Assembly: GCF_000003605.2 (NCBI RefSeq)
Contig: NW_003126888.1
Location: 181,346 to 222,659, forward strand
DNA: 41,314 nt
Source: Saccoglossus kowalevskii
Lineage: Eukaryota; Hemichordata; Enteropneusta; Harrimaniidae
Direction: 5' to 3'
The notes below the pieces were generated by a model. It was not told the origin of the DNA. It was given only the letters and a program-made list of their open reading frames with translations, and ran no database searches. Every line of letters begins with the position of its first letter. Position 1 is the stretch's first letter. Position numbers and translations under genes: made by a program. This document shows positions 1-12,900 of the stretch, piece by piece.

Positions 1-3000
1 AATGAATGAAACAGGCAGACTTGTGGCTGTCTGACATTCATAAAATATGCCAGCGTAATTTAAAAATTAAATTCTACTGCACTTCTAATTGTTCTTTCAT
101 TGCGATATTTGCTTACCATGTAGCACATTTAAACTAGATGCTATTACGTGAAAGGAAAATAAATACTCACTTAATTGTGTTTTGATGAGCAGCTCATGTG
201 CTATTGGCGTCTACCAATTTGCAGAAGTGGGTTAAATGTTTTAAAACTAATCAATTCTGAACAGTGATTCTTGTATGTTGAGGGGCAATCTACTGTGTAC
301 TTCTTATATAATATAATATAATATAATATAATATAATATAATATAATATAATATAATATAATATAATATAATATAATATAATATAATATATAATATAATA
401 TAATATAATATAATATAATATATTTAGTCTGGGCTCCTCATCATTATAGACTTTTTTGAAATTGCTGTTCGTGACTTGGTGACCAGGTATTACAAAACAA
501 ATCTACAATAGGCAGCCTGCTTTTGAAATCCAAATGAATCTTGCATATCTGTTAACTGCATCGGGTAGCATGATCCTATAGAGATTGTTTAATTTATTAT
601 TGAGATGATCACGTACAGATTCTCATCCTACTGTGGATGAAAGAAACCCACGGCAACACACGAACATGCCATTATATAAACATATATGGCGACGTCAATA
701 GTAGATAAAGCCTGCGGTGTGCCAAGGTTAACCACATGTTGTGTTTGTCAATCTGACGGGGCTGATCACTGCTGTTATTTTGGTATTCTTTCCTGCTATT
801 AGCTCGCTAACTGTGCTTCAATTGAACGATGTTTTATTGTCCGTTCGTATAAAATGATTATTTGTTGTGTTACCCGCTTCCAACAAATTCGTATACTTTA
901 TTTTCATTTTTTACCTGAAATTTTGTTATATTTGGTATTTTATTCAGTAGATAAGATGCATCACCCAGAGATAATCCTGTGAAAATTATTTTTCCCCCTG
1001 ACTTACCACATACCGGTATGTGTTAGTTCTCATGCATAAATTCCTAAAGGTCACACATCCTGGTACTTTGGGGGTGAAATATATTTGTTATGTCTCTTAT
1101 GAAATGCTTAATTTAGATGATTCGGGGAAAACACGTCTCTGTGCTGAAGCATGAACCTAGGGGGACACACAAGTGTTGCACATAACCTATAGGAGTAATG
1201 AAAACAATCTATAGTTTATGTACATGTTCATTTTCATTAGCCTAGAGGGCTTAACTGTATAATACCTACCTGTTGACTGCTTAGCGTAATAGAGATGAAC
1301 AATATGATAGAAATATCTTCCAGATTGAATTATTGTACAATTTGTGTTTTACAAATGCGAGCAAATCTGCAAATTTGATTCTGATTTCCGTCTAGACATT
1401 GCTGCTCTCTTATAGAAATTAAAACTTGTCATTATTTATCAAGAATTATCACTCTATAAAGCTGCCAGATAGAAAAAACTGAATAGCATGACCATCATGC
1501 ACTTGAAAGAAATGAAATCTGCTTTTCTACTTTTCATTATCTGGATTATATTAATGCAAAAAATCATGAAGAATGATGTTTTTTAAAGACTGGCCTTAGG
1601 GCAGCATTTGGTTTTCTGGGAAAGATGCACGTGATCTTTGAAGATGTCTACAAAATAGTAACCGCCATCATGGCATTCAGATAACAGATTGAAATCTCTC
1701 TGAGGTGGGGGAAAAGAGGACATCGCCACGGTAATACCGTGCGTATCAGCTTACAGATGCTTTTATGTTAGATGGAAGTTCAAAGGTCTTGCATCCTAGA
1801 ATCGACATCAGAGATTGCTGTTGCCGACAATTTGCCGCTAACAATGAACATTGAGTGCTAACTGAAATTCTATACTTCGCTTGTCAAGACTTATCCTGCA
1901 GGTTTTTGAGTTTTCCATAGCACATCTTTTAATCTGTCGTCACGTGTACATATCTAACATACAGAATCTCAGAAGGACTAAACAGGGTGTTTTAAAATTT
2001 TAAAATTGCATTTGTATTAATAAATGACTTTACTTTGTAAGCGTAATTCAAAATCTTATTCCAACATACTAACAATAAAAACATTTTCATACGCTGCAGA
2101 ATTTTCGATTTTCTGACTTTTCTGTTCATGTATTAAAATATTAAAAGGACTAGAAACTTGTATATTAATACTTTACTACTTAAAGTTTAATATGGAAAAG
2201 GAAAGTGTCAAATTTTCTTGTGTGTGCTTCTCAAAATTAATAGTAATCTCAACCGCAGTATCATAATACCTGTTATGTTGTTGAGTATATCAAAATAATA
2301 TTGATTGCAAAAATCTTGTGTTGCTTGAATAAAATTGCATTACGTTGTGTAATACCAATTAGACTGTGCCGTGTACATGGTGAGCAATTGTCACCACCCA
2401 TTCTGCAAAAAGAAAAATTAATACAAGATTGCCTGACATTGGCTGCCCAACCATAATACCTAACCTTTTATCCAATCCGCTCATGCCTTGTATTTTTTTA
2501 GAGTTTGCCAGCAACAGTGGAAATGCAAATACTAGTAAAAATGTTTGTTTATGCTTATTATATATTTATTTTTTTAAGGTTCTGTCAAAATTTCTGGAAA
2601 ACATAAAATTAAATCTTAATGGAAATTCAAAATAGAAGAACTATTTTTTTTTTTTTTATAAAATTCTTATAAATCTACTAGAAACTTTATAATTTTTATC
2701 TTGGCATAAAAGTTGTGTAATCTCTCTCTACATGAACTCAAGAGGGCGTCTTTCCATTATAAACCTCTCCATATTTATATAAACCCCTCTGTTCATTAAA
2801 TAAATACATTTCTGTGATACACTTTGTGAATGCTGCATAGATTATACATTTTCTACCCTGTAATTTCTAAGTTGATGCATTATATTTTAATTTTCATTAT
2901 CCCAAACTGTTTTTTTTTTCTGTGATGTATTATGTATTTAAAATGACAATGTCATGTTATTGCCGGGTATGTGCAAAATAGAATAAATCCCTAGTTGACC

Positions 3001-6000
3001 TTTTAAGACCTCATTTGCATACTTGTATTGTTGATATGAAAACCATCTATGCCTTGCGGGATTTGATTAATGCTAGCCATACTTTTCACATCAAGAAAAA
3101 AATGAATTTGAAAATCCAGAATCACTGCAAATGAATTCTGTAATAACGTATCCATATATGTTATAGCTAACTTAAAATAAAATAAAATATAATATCATAT
3201 TTGTTTTTATTTAAAAAATGTATTTCAAAATAAAAAAAACTCTTGAAATATGTAACAAACTTGAATAAAAATGTTCCACTGTTTTAAATCAAATCTTTTT
3301 TTTAAACCTGGTGTTTTAATCGCGTGTACGTTCGAATATAACAGCCAACGCCAGCCATTTATTGTTGCTCTGATCCTAATACAGTTAAGCTGTTGCTTGC
3401 GGGATTTGCTGACAGATGGTGACCTCTGACCGCTCCTGACTCCATGATCTGAGGCATGCAGTATAATAGCCGATGTTACAGTTGTGTTTGATTCAAGGAT
3501 TAACCTTTCTGTGCAGGTGTTGTCGATATGTTGATTTGATTCAAATGAGTTCGCTGTCCCTGGGTCTCGGGTCATTCTATGCTGATTATTGCAGCCTCCT
3601 GTAGTAAACATACTAACCGTTACTCATTGATTTTATTCACATCCAGTGGTTCAATCCTCGTAATTATATAACCTTTCCCCGTCCAACTTCTCTACCTTGT
3701 TACAAAGCAGTCACCTATACGACACTAGTTTATTGTCTTGCGGATGAGTTTTTAATCAAATTAAAAGAAAACTCTCCCTCTTCCCCTGCAGTTATACCAT
3801 ATTTGCATTATTAGTTGAGCAATAATATTCAAGTCATATTATTATTTTAATCATGTAATACTTGTAAAAGTAAATGAATGTGTCGCTGAAAGGTCGCGTC
3901 AGGTCCTAGGATATCATTCTAGTATACACATTCTAAAAAACAGGCTAATAAAACATGTTTGTGTCCAAGTTTTTTGTTTTTTTTTCGTCATTTCAAGTAC
4001 AAGAAATATAACGAACAGTGTGAGAATATACTTGCTGGAAAATTAGCTACATCTTGAATTAGCGAAATTACAGCTAAAAATAACATGCTAGCTAAAAGTC
4101 GTGTTTAATGTTATTTCATGACTCGTGTAAGTAATGTTGAGGATTAGCAGCTAAACGAGTTCTCTAGACACCATTTTTTTGTAGTTCATCTCATAACAAT
4201 ACAATCCTAGACTTAATACTTTCAGATAAATCTATTTATATTTTTCAGTGGTGGAGGTCATTTTTTTATTAAGTTACTTTAATTCTGATAAAGTTTTCAA
4301 AAACAGTTGGTTGCGTTCCCTGCTGATTTAAAGAGGATTAAAACAAACTATGATAAAATTAAATTAGGATTAAAATACATTTGAGAGCCCCCTCCCCCCG
4401 AAACCCCTACTCAAAGTGGTAGATTCCTGACAACCATTGAAGTGGTCACCATTCACAAAATCTTTCCATTATTTTTCAAGCTGTTATCTGTATCCAGTGG
4501 GTTATTAAATCCACTAGATCATGAAGTAACAACAAATTCTAAAAAAAATTGAATATACAAAATGTTGGACCATAATTTTGGTGAAGGAAAAATTATGGTG
4601 TTGAATGTGATTTATAAAACTGACAGGAAAACCTGGGCATGTACAGAGTGAATGCAACAAGTATGTAAATACACTATCTGCACCTGCTTCACTGAAAATG
4701 ATATATGTTTTTAATTGTGACATGAATGCAAATAACGTATCTTGTATTACCCTAAATTTTAATGCGTTCCAATTTGCATATCTTGTGTATTATTTGGAGT
4801 GCTTTGATAATTGATGTGCAAAGCCCGACCGTTGTGAATGAACAGCCTTACGATGACCGTCAGATTAGACATTCATTTCCTGGTTTGTACAAGTGAGTGG
4901 TGCCAGTCAGTCAGTCAGGCAGGTCAACAAGCATTGCCTTTGCTTGAAGTATCAGTTCTATCGGGAATCTGCAGTAGTCGCTTGCTTTAATTGGCTAAAG
5001 ATGGAAACTTGTAGCATAGCAGATGTATGACAAATTATTTAATTTGTTTAAGGGGTCAGAGTGCAGCGGAACGCATTAGCACAGCTTGCTACTCAACATG
5101 ATAAAAGAGGAATGTAGCTCATAGTACAAATAAATGTCCATTGGTCGCTTTCAGTACTTATATGAACTGCTATATTAACGCAGCTTAAAGTTATATTGAT
5201 TCTGCAATCAATTGTGCACACAATAAAAACAAACCATCCAATGACGGAGAAGACTGTACTGTTATTGGCATATCCCAGGCACAAATTTGTATATCTCAGT
5301 CCAATATTTACTGAAATAATGGTTAATGTAATTTGTACATTTCTATACATTAACACCTTTTGATTTCATTTTATTTCACTTCATGAAAGAACAAATTGAG
5401 TAATTATTTCATTATTATTTAAATTAATTGGTTAAATACTTTTTTCCCTAATATTTAATATAAGAAGAACAAAAAATTTGACGTCGAAATTGTCTTCCTC
5501 GAAAATACCGTTTTAGGTGAAAAAAGCAGTGAAAGAAAGGCCAGAAACAAAATGGTATTTGTAAAATATTGCTATATTTAATAACCTTGATCCTCTCATT
5601 GAATTATTAATGTAAAATTAATACCATGATGTGGTGAGTTCATTTCTTCATGAGGGTGTAAATGGAGTCATCAGTGTGGTTACCAAAAAACTTGGCTTTG
5701 TACTCAGTTTTATTTTATTTAAAAACATAATCTGTTTGTTGTTTTTCAAGTCACGAGTTTGCGCTTCAGTTAGCTCCCTGAAGACATGAAATAGATTTTG
5801 AAAGGTTGTGCCCAATTGATTGTTACCTGCCCTACCTTTTTTTGCAAATAGAATGTGCTGATTATGAATATTCATATTTTAAGGTCACATGGCATAACAT
5901 CATGGGGCACTCCATCCACGATGTATTATTCAAATAATTGATCTTGATTTGGCCATTGAAATAGCTCCAAGTAAACATGACTTTGAGCACGCATACAAAG

Positions 6001-6229
6001 ATAAAAAAAAAAATGAGAAAGAAACCAAACTGTATTCGTAAAGCGAATAGTAGGCATTCCTGTTTAATACGCACGGCATGCAGCTGCTCATCTGATCATG
6101 TATAACACTAAAGCGGATATTTCTGCTTGCTGATAGCGTAAACATCGGCTAAATGCTTGTCAAATTCTGTAGGTGTTAGGCGATACATGCAAAGAGGTTT
6201 GTTATATTTTTCGCAAGAGATGACTTTTT
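1..6229. other. Non-coding upstream region, no gene seen
   Basis: AT-rich sequence with only short chance reading frames lacking recognisable motifs or codon bias. It may be intergenic or an intron of an unseen upstream 5' UTR exon. Apart from the ATATA array near its start and scattered poly-T and poly-A runs I see nothing specific. Confidence 0.6.
305..423. repeat. ATATA pentanucleotide microsatellite
   Basis: About 23 copies of a five-base ATATA unit with one phase slip near position 390. Confidence 0.97.
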
Positions 6230-6877
6230 GTTTGTTGTTTTTTTTTTTCTCCCATGTATTTCTCCGTCCATTCAGTGGGATGATCGATGGCATGTAATGG
6301 GTCTGGGTGCTAAGTTGAGATCAATTTGTGTAGTGTGGTGTATTATACAATATGTGATTAGGGGAGCATGCCAATCTTGCTGTATTGTCTCATGGGAAAG
6401 AAAGCATCTGCCTGTTGGTTTAGGCTTGATTGCCATGGACGGGAGCAACCATTCTCAGACAGGAGACGCAGCTTGTGAGCTGAGAAACTGCATGATCAGA
6501 TCATGTGATAACATAGTCACCCAGGCGTCTTGTCTTGGCTTTGATCTAGGATTCCAAACTGACCAAACACCACCGATGCTGATATGCGTGTGCATGTCTG
6601 GAGAATTGTGAAGGGTATGATTCAAATAGTTGAGGTCATCTCCCCTAACAGCAGCGCTGTAGCTTAGTCCCACCCGCATGCGTAGGCTTCATTAGGCTGC
6701 CCTAGCCTCGGCATTTAAATAGACAGTGAAAAAGAGATTCAATTGAAACAAGTATTGATAATGTGTAGAGCGTTGAGGTGCACATAAGGAGAGCAGTGTG
6801 TGTATTATATGAACGGCAATTGCAATACGTACATATGTAATAACGTGCTGACAAGACTCATGCACAGCAGGATAACA
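6230..6877 (+). promoter_or_regulatory. Candidate promoter / 5' UTR region of GSE1
   Basis: This stretch is visibly less AT-rich than its surroundings and directly precedes the candidate first coding exon. It includes a palindromic CGCATGCG (6675-6682), which resembles an NRF-1-type core, and a TATA-like TTTAAATA (6715-6722). The start codon at 6878 has A at -3. No transcription start can be seen directly. A further spliced 5' UTR exon upstream is possible. Confidence 0.25.
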
Positions 6878-6950
6878 ATGAATAATGGCGGAATATACAA
6901 CCCAGCCACCGGATTACCGTTCACATTCATTCCACCATTTATGGCTCCAG
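6878..6950 (+). CDS. GSE1: GSE1 coding exon 1 (candidate first coding exon)
   Basis: An ATG at 6878 opens 24 codons plus one base and ends at CCAG followed by donor gtaaat (6951). The peptide includes NPATGLPFTFIPPFMAPG. The exon ends in phase 1, exactly what exon 2 needs, and the join reads MAPG-VSHG with no stop. An overlapping ATG at 6885 in another frame reaches the same donor in phase 0, which is incompatible with exon 2, so the 6878 frame is preferred. The 12.7 kb intron that follows is long but plausible for a first intron. I cannot confirm conservation of this N-terminus in other species. An alternative first exon could exist at 16100. Confidence 0.6.
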
Positions 6951-9900
6951 GTAAATCAGAATATATATTTTTTTAATTCAATTCAATTGGTATCTCCTTT
7001 CCTTCAGAATTATGAAATTGTTATCAATTTCATCTGTGTGTATTTTAGAGTAGGTGATGATGGCGTTGTGCTGATATTGGACTTTCAAAATGGCTTACAA
7101 TATACAATATTTTTTTCTCAGAGTCACTCTATATAATGATGATATCATCAACAGCTTCTGATATTTTGCTATCCTGTTCCCAGGCAAAACAAATGTCTAG
7201 GTAGTCAGGATATTAAATCGCCTATAGGGGTCGTTTTCACCGAGGCGGCCTGATTAGTCCGTGTATAGTGGTGTGGTCACGGTGCTGTTAATCTGTTTCC
7301 TGTGTGTGCTCCAGCGTTCTGAATGCCATTTATTTTATTGATGTTTTATTGTCCTATGATGGCGTCGTGATGGGATAATACCCAGCCCCAATAACACTCA
7401 ATTTACATGTTTATGTGTCCATGTTTTTATTTTTACAGTCTTTCATTGTCGTTATCTGCACTATCTGTCTGCTACAGCATTTTCGTATTGACTGATTCCT
7501 CGCTCCTCCTAATTAATTATCGAATGTTTTTTTTTCTCTCTCATTTTCTCTCGCACATCGGCTCCCCGTGTAGACACGAGCCCGTCAATTTTGTTCGATA
7601 ATCCCATGATGCTGATATAGCGACACTGTTAACAACATTACTCATTCAGTTTGCATAATGTATGCAGACCTCGTAATGAAATCATGTCATTTTTGTGTCA
7701 ATATTAGTGACTTTATCCATACAAAGGCGGTTATTGCCAGTCCTTTGAAATGTTTGACATAACGCTGTGTAGAGTTGGATGAGCTTTATTGTCGGCAGTC
7801 GTGTGGCATATTACCAGTACCACTCTTTCCATCGGTGTGTGTTATTTTTTTTAATTTTTTTTTTGTGACTCGTAAATTTAGAATGTTTAAGAGTGATGAT
7901 AAATGTGAGGGTAGTAGACATTGCAATTAATACAAACTCTGACCCTCTCTTTTTGTTTTATATTTATTCTTAATTTAGAAGTCCATATTGTCTATCCATC
8001 CAACAGCTGCCTACAATTTTCATTTTTTTTTCTTCCATATTTTGTTCATTTCCCTTTAAATACCAGAAATCCCAAAGATGGTATTTGACTCCTTTTTTTA
8101 TTAAAAGGACACTGAAACCATTCCCATTAAATTTGACAATAATACTCCCACCACCCCTTCTGCACTTTTTTTTTACTTACCCTACCTACGCTCTCTTGAT
8201 GTTAACTGTATTTTTATATCCATATTTAAATGGTAGTTAAATGATTTTGTTCCCCTAGGTGATGTTTCTTTCCTCTCAACTATGATATCGCATTACATTT
8301 TCTTTATTGTAATAAGCGAAACGAGATCTGACTTGATAGGCATTTTATTTTGTTCTTCCATTCATTTGGGATTCTCGGAAAAGGCATATTTTTAGTGAAA
8401 TAAATTATCCTGTATATTTACCCTTTAATTGCTGACTAAATTCACTGGAATTGTATTTACTTGTATTTATTGCTTACTTTGTAAAAACGCTTATCTATTA
8501 AAAGACAACTCAACTCTCTCATAGTCTATGTATTTCTTTGAATTTAACAGATAGTAAGGAGGCCGTTACTTAGCTGGGTTCCTTTCTTTACTCTTAAAGC
8601 AGACAGTGCGACCTCTAATATTTCTATGTACCGTATTCACACAGCATTATTGTATCTATTGACAGGGGCTTTTCACAGGTTCTGTAATGATTTTTATTCA
8701 TTTAATGAAAATACATGTATAAAAAAAAAAAATGGGAGTTTGTATTTTGTGGTGGGGGAGTGGCCGGTACATTGATTGCCTGGGGGGAGCAGTGGAGGAT
8801 GAGGTGATACCACTGTGCAATATATTGATTGATGTTTAATTACCGCTTATTTCACTCTTAATGTAGGTCATTCATTTAATGAGTTATTCTTGTAGCAAGA
8901 AGTGTTGAGACGTTTTGTTTTTGCTTGCCTGCTATTTTTCTACCATCTACCACAGTATCAACGATTAATGGAACAGACATTGTAGTGTGAGAATTGTCTA
9001 TTATATTCTCTCAGGAACGTCACAAAAAATAATAATATACAGAAGAGAATACATGTCGGGGAAACTAAAAATCGTTGTCGACTTGGGAGCCAGGGGTATT
9101 GATTCATCTATGCGTTCTTTTTTCTCACTTAGTCTGGAATTTATTCAAAATCTTATATCATGTTAATTTGAATGGCTCGCTGTTCTTTGAGTGACGTTAT
9201 TATGTTGAATTGGCAATAAAGGTGAAAAAAAGCATAGGATGTCAAACAGATCTCATTATGTGCTTTAATCCGGAGGCCGGTCATCCATTAAGTGCCCAGT
9301 ACTCAGTTAAAAATGATAAATTTTTCGTTTCCCATCGGACGGAGTCAATTAGAGAGAGAGAGGTGCTTTTTAAAAGGACATAGACACACCATCTTGAGGT
9401 TTCTTATGAGGAAAGCCAATAGGATAAACCTTGTTTGGAAAGATTGGAAATTGAGCAATGAGTTTTTATGGTGATTGATAGATAATTTTTGTGTGTCTTG
9501 TTGTCATGGTAGTATACAGTCTACTTGTAATCATTAACAAAAACCAGATTGTAGTTTTACCATGTTTAAAATGTTTCTACTTTCCCTGTTACCGGTATAT
9601 TTATTCATAAATTGCGTAACCCCCCTCCTCCTTCCAAAAAAAAAAAATTATGATTAATCTGTTTTCCAAAATAAATGAGGGCTGTCATTTTTCATATATG
9701 TGCCTTTATTTTAAGTTTTTATTAATTTTTTTTTTTTTTTTCATTTTATCTAAAATTCTGACAGATAAAGAACACACTCGTGATGAAATATGAGTATTTT
9801 TTTCTTTTGAGCTAATGTGAAACCACCTGATAACATCTTGGTATAATGTTCCCAATTATAACATTAATCTGTTTGCAATTTATATTTTCCCTGCAAATAA

Positions 9901-12900
9901 TCCTGTCGTAATGTCAAATAATTGAGAGTGAAATTCTTGGCTTTATCTGAACCCTCACCTATCAGCTGTAATGTTATAATTTTATAGTAAATGAAAGGTT
10001 AAACCTCCCCCCTGTAAAACATTGTGGTAAATATAAACTTCTCGAAGACCTATGATATTGAAGAGATAAAGTTGCGATGATCTTTGCTTACAAATCAGTT
10101 CGTGTTGGCGTGCTAATTGATAGTAGTGTCACGCTAATATGGATGTTCGACGACCACAACTCACATACAGTCGATGCAATTGTTAACTGATAGTTTACGT
10201 GATACAGAGAATAATTAAAACAGTTAAAACAAATCCGTCAGGTTATGGATTACCGTGAGTCCCACAAGTATGTGCTGCGTGTTTGTGTGTGATAATACAA
10301 ATTAGGGATTAAGACAGAGTAGGGATATTGTTTTAATCACAAACATATGATAGCACACACCAGGTTGATTTATTTTTTTTTTTTTTTTTTGCCCTCATGA
10401 ACACTCAACTTATACTCATAATATTTGATTTTCATGACAATTTATTCTTGTTGACTATCTTTTTCTATCAAAATTCAATTTTAATAATTTGCAAATCACC
10501 ATTTCCCTCTCCTCTACGCAACACAATTAATATTTCCTTTGATCTCATTTAGTACAATAGCACACAAGTTTGTAAAAACGAAAATGATAATCATGGTGAT
10601 GAGATTAAAAAAAAAAATGACGATAATCATTTTAAATCAATATAAAAGCAGAATTTACTAAATTAACTGTTAGTGTCTGTGTTGTGTGTGCTGACTCTTC
10701 TTATTTATAGCCCTACAGTTGGTTCTAGCATAATTCCATTTTGATTATGCAAAGGTTACCCATCATACAAATTTATGTAAATGAGTTGTGCATTTCCTGT
10801 ATCTGTGAGTTATTTCTCTCCTCCAGTGCACAAGATTAAAGTGTCATTATTGGTATATGCATCTATTTCAATTATTATGATCAGTTTATATTGACTTAAT
10901 TGGCTCAATCTGAGAGTAGACATGTTTTGTATTTGGGGTCGTTGCTGGAGTGGATATGCATAACACTGTAAGAGTGAGGGAAGGGTTGCTTTCAAAAGAT
11001 TACAGCAACAGAGCTGTATTACCCCCATTACAAATTTATGAAGTATAGTAGATATATCAAACTGGTTATTCAATATACCGATCGAAAGGATTTTCTCTTA
11101 TCGCCACACAAAGGACTCGCCATGTGGATGAATTATTGATAACTTTCCCTCTCGAGATTTCCAGGAAGTTATTTTGCGCATTTTGGTCAGGTACACTGGT
11201 GCTGCAGTGTGTCCCAACGTCATCAGTTGACACTTTTATTTACTGATTGCCTGACCCGACAACAGAGGGAAGCAAATAGCTGTGTACTTCCTCTGCCAGG
11301 AAATTTGCAAAATTTTCACCTGCTCTTTTCACTAATTTTTGCTCAAATTTATGCGAGGCAGGTGAATTAGGCAGTTTTGCTGAAATAAAAGATGGAGCAG
11401 TCAGACTTTTTTGTCATATTGTTGTCATTTTCTGTGGATTTGTGTTGTCTGCAAAACGAGTGTTTGATGTCAGAACTGAGAAATTATTTTAGTAGTTTTG
11501 GGTTGACAATACTGCCACAATGTAGCGATAACACAGGACCGTGTTTAGTCATGTATTTTATGAAATTACTGTATTTATAGCTGCCATTAAAACAATAATT
11601 AGGATTTCCAGCTATTTCACTAGAATACACTTCCTGGCAATCACCCTTATCCCATCTCACTATATCTGTTGCACTGCTTGCACTCCTGCTGGACTGGTGC
11701 CAGCACAATTCAATGTATAAGAAAATAGGGATTGACCACTGTTAGTGGTGGGGATAGATTTTAAAATTTGAAGAAAAATTCTACAGGAAAAATTATAAAA
11801 TTTAAAAAAATAATTTCATAGAGAAAATCAAACAAATTTACAATAACATTATTCTGTGAAATAAAAGTTAAATTTTTTTTAACTTCACAATTCATTCATC
11901 ATTTCTCTTTCTCCTTGAGATTCTCATGGTCAACTCCATTATGGTCGTCCCCAAAATGGCCTCTTATTGCTAACCCCCACCGTCCTCCCAGTGGACATGC
12001 CAGTGATGCTATAAGCAGATTTCACTAGTAATGGAAGGTCAATTATAACCATAGCATGTCTTCATACCTTTGTAATTGGTAAAGCTGTGTTCTCAAATTG
12101 GATTGTCATCGGATGCTCTAATTGCATTTGCTTAAAGTGACAGGCAATCATTCCCAGAGTACAGGACATAAAAAAAAAAAAAAAAAAATCATGAGGACAA
12201 AGGTAAAAAATAAAGTATAGTTTAATATGAGGCGAGTACCCAAGCATGTAAAATATGAAGGTAGATTAATATATATATGTTGCTATGACAACAGTTTCCA
12301 TCCATGCTCAGTGATGCAGATGTGCATTTTAGTATCATTATAAAAAAATATTTATCATGCACAGCGTTATCAGAATTTCGTCTGTTATGCATGAATGCCA
12401 AATTACTCGCTTTTGAGTGTTTTCTGAATCAACATCACTGTCACGATACACAGGCGGAACGCACGTTATCATGACCCGGTCTCTCGCAATCTTCCGACCT
12501 ATGACACCCAGCCACCTCAAATGTAATGAGTACTTAATAGATTTTCCTTAGCAACCCAATCTTTCATTGCGGGAGGTCACTGGCTCTGCCATCATACACA
12601 TCAATTTCCTTCCAATAATGGGAAGCGTCATCAATAACAATGGCGGCTCGTGCATTATTCACAAGTGATGAGTATGAAAACTTAAATTGCTTTAAAATGA
12701 AATGCCGAGCCAGTTAGTATTGGTTGTTTGCGTACGTGCTTAATGTCGCTGTTTGTCTGAGGATTTTCCACACAATCCTGCCTTGCATTGTACTTTAATG
12801 CAAACATTGATATTTTCATTCAAACAAGTTTTTTTTTTTTTTTAAACAAAGCATTCAAGAGTTTGGGGAGTTCTGTGTATGGTGATAGAAAAAAAAAAGG

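Noticed and set aside
3225-3611. 128-residue minus-strand open frame
   Set aside because: No recognisable motif, no splice or promoter context, and AT-rich low-complexity ending; length is compatible with chance in a 41-kb window.
6228-6611. 127-residue plus-strand open frame upstream of exon 1
   Set aside because: Begins in a poly-T run, has no recognisable motif and no donor in phase with exon 2; more likely promoter or 5' UTR sequence.
6885-7136. Reading frame from the ATG at 6885
   Set aside because: It crosses the exon 1 donor into intron and reaches the donor in phase 0, incompatible with exon 2.
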